DNA of 5,775 bases from Verrucomicrobiia bacterium. Its GTDB lineage: Bacteria > Verrucomicrobiota > Verrucomicrobiia > Opitutales > Opitutaceae. The notes under the pieces were generated by a model. That model was not told where the DNA came from, searched no databases, and saw nothing but the letters and a program-made list of their open reading frames with translations. Within the stretch, counting starts at the first letter, position 1. Every line of letters starts with the position of its first letter. The DNA is taken from contig JAUHWE010000330.1 of assembly GCA_030424825.1 (NCBI GenBank), forward strand, positions 1 through 5,775, read 5' to 3'. A program made the translations under genes and the position numbers. This document shows, in pieces, positions 4,442 to 5,775 of the stretch.

Positions 4442-5775
4442 CTCCGCCAGACACCTTCTTCTCCCGCTTTTCGCTTTCGCCTCTCTGTTTTCAGCAGCCC
4501 ATGCGCAGGTTGCCGAGAGCCCTGAGAACGTCGAACCGCCAACGATTCGGAAGGTCATCATCAATTTTACGGGCTTGTCCAATGTGAACGAGGAGGTTGC
4601 CCGGGCCAACATGTCGCTGCGCGAGGGAGAGGTTTACGACCAGATCGCGATAGACCGCGATATTCGAACGCTCTACCGAACTCAGCTTTTCGAGCACATT
4701 GAAGTTCGGCTGCAGCCCATTGGGGAAGACGAGGTAGATCTATTTTTCGATATACGCCCAAAATTCCGGATTGCTTCTATCAGTTTCGACGGGAACGAGA
4801 AGATTAGGGACCGGCGTTTAGAAAATGAGCTCGAGATTCAGGCCAACCATATTCTGAACGAGCGGCGCGTAAAAGAGGGGGCTCATACCCTCAAAGAGTA
4901 TTATTTAAAGAGAGGCTATTCCCAAGCCCGTGTGGAATACGAGATCGACCGAAATCCAGCTACTGGATTCGGGAATGTCATCTACAGGATTCGAGAAGGG
5001 GGCAAGTACAAGATCAGCAAGGTTAAATTCACCGGGAATGAGAATGTGAGTTCCCGCAAGCTGCGCCGTAAGATCAAGACCAAGAAGAAGGGGTTCTTTT
5101 CGCTTTTCACGGGTTCAGGCAAGTTCGATGCGGACCAGTTTGAGGATGATCTCGAGACCTTGAAGGATGTCTATATGGAAGAAGGCCATCTGGATATCGA
5201 TATCGATCCCTCGCAGGTGCAATTCTCCTATCCTTCGAAGCGGAAAATGGTCATCGAAGTCGGGGTTGAAGAGGGTAAGGAATACAAGGTTGGCAGTATC
5301 AATTTTGAAGGCAACGAGCTCTACAAGGACGATATTCTTCGTTTGATGCTAAGGGTTAAACCGGGCGACCGGTACCGGCCTGAACGCCTGGATGAAGACC
5401 TTGAGCGAATTGAAGACTTTTATGGTCAATTTGGATACATGGAGACGCGCGTTCGTCTCACGAGAGTTCCCAATGTGACCACTGGCAATATCGATATCGA
5501 GTACGAGATCTACGAAAGCGAAAAGTACCAAGTAGAGTCGATCGAGATTGAAGGGAATACCAAGACCAAAAGTACGGTTGTGATCCGTGAGTTAGCCCTC
5601 GGGCCCGGCAGTACCTTTGATAGCGTGCGCATGGATGCGTCGCGCATGCGTCTCGAAAATACCCGGTACTTCGAAGACGTGAATGTGACGCCGCAAATCA
5701 ATCAGATTCCCGGGCGTCGTGATTTAAAGGTCACGTTCCGTGAAGGCCGTACGGGTAATTTCTCATTCGGGGCGG
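4422..5775 (+). CDS. bamA: Outer membrane protein assembly factor BamA, 3' end outside window
   Basis: BamA is the core of the BAM complex that folds beta-barrel proteins into the outer membrane. An open frame with 451 complete codons runs to the window edge. The only start that keeps the signal peptide is TTG at 4422, inside the end of dnaB; an in-frame stop lies upstream at 4395-4397. That start gives MKTIR, a hydrophobic core LLLPLFAFASLF (12-23) and an AHA cleavage site before Gln29. Five POTRA repeats follow at about 42-114, 115-194, 195-286, 287-367 and 368-443. Each of repeats 2-5 opens with a strand ending in (F/I)(D/T/E)GN, and the third carries the family's FFSLFTGSGKFD insertion. 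The sequence stops at GRTGNFSFGA, the start of the barrel. The start codon is inferred from the protein, as the Shine-Dalgarno is weak. Confidence 0.93.
   Translation, partial: MKTIRNSSARHLLLPLFAFASLFSAAHAQVAESPENVEPPTIRKVIINFTGLSNVNEEVARANMSLREGEVYDQIAIDRDIRTLYRTQLFEHIEVRLQPIGEDEVDLFFDIRPKFRIASISFDGNEKIRDRRLENELEIQANHILNERRVKEGAHTLKEYYLKRGYSQARVEYEIDRNPATGFGNVIYRIREGGKYKISKVKFTGNENVSSRKLRRKIKTKKKGFFSLFTGSGKFDADQFEDDLETLKDVYMEEGHLDIDIDPSQVQFSYPSKRKMVIEVGVEEGKEYKVGSINFEGNELYKDDILRLMLRVKPGDRYRPERLDEDLERIEDFYGQFGYMETRVRLTRVPNVTTGNIDIEYEIYESEKYQVESIEIEGNTKTKSTVVIRELALGPGSTFDSVRMDASRMRLENTRYFEDVNVTPQINQIPGRRDLKVTFREGRTGNFSFGA

Noticed and set aside
4192..4761. Cluster of minus-strand open frames across the dnaB/bamA junction
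   Set aside because: They overlap each other and lie opposite a continuous BamA frame with a signal peptide and POTRA repeats.
5188..5210. GATATCGATATCGAT repeat
   Set aside because: It encodes an alternating Asp-Ile stretch in POTRA 3 of BamA, so it is a coding coincidence with no sign of a separate function.

Overview
The window is a housekeeping segment of a Gram-negative bacterial chromosome. It runs from a tRNA-Asn gene on the minus strand into a rightward run of translation, replication and envelope genes: rplY (bL25/CTC), pth, rpsF (bS6), ssb, rplI (bL9), dnaB and the 5' part of bamA, which is cut by the right edge. BamA, with a signal peptide and POTRA repeats, shows that the cell has an outer membrane. 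The order rplY-pth-rpsF-(...)-rplI recalls the ctc-pth-rpsF-rpsR-rplI cluster of Chlamydia. With the moderate G+C and weak Shine-Dalgarno sites, this points to the PVC superphylum, most likely Verrucomicrobiota. That placement is inference from gene order, not from a search.

Bases 1-301 hold tRNA-Asn(GTT) on the minus strand, with an encoded CCA and its own intrinsic terminator. Beyond that terminator lies a compact puzzle. A 57-bp block made of the tRNA 3' end plus the terminator (189-245) recurs almost perfectly at 1-57. Between the copies sits a roughly 130-bp GC-rich, hairpin-forming insert, which itself carries an inverted copy of the tRNA T-arm. This is the least ordinary part of the window and looks like the footprint of an element that uses a tRNA 3' end. 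Bases 302-473 are the divergent intergenic region between tRNA-Asn and rplY, with only weak promoter candidates.

Bases 474-1078 hold rplY followed by a strong rho-independent terminator. From 1109 on, six genes are packed tightly: pth and rpsF overlap by 14 nt, dnaB and bamA by 20 nt, and the other gaps are 23-43 nt. No terminator is seen after 1078, so they probably form one operon. Products act in ribosome assembly (bS6, bL9), recycling of peptidyl-tRNA (Pth), replication (SSB, DnaB) and outer-membrane protein insertion (BamA). The rpsR gene (bS18), usually next to rpsF/ssb/rplI, is absent from this cluster.

No defence system, CRISPR array, intact transposon or novel multi-gene system is visible. 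The protein genes are all recognisable core genes with intact motifs.
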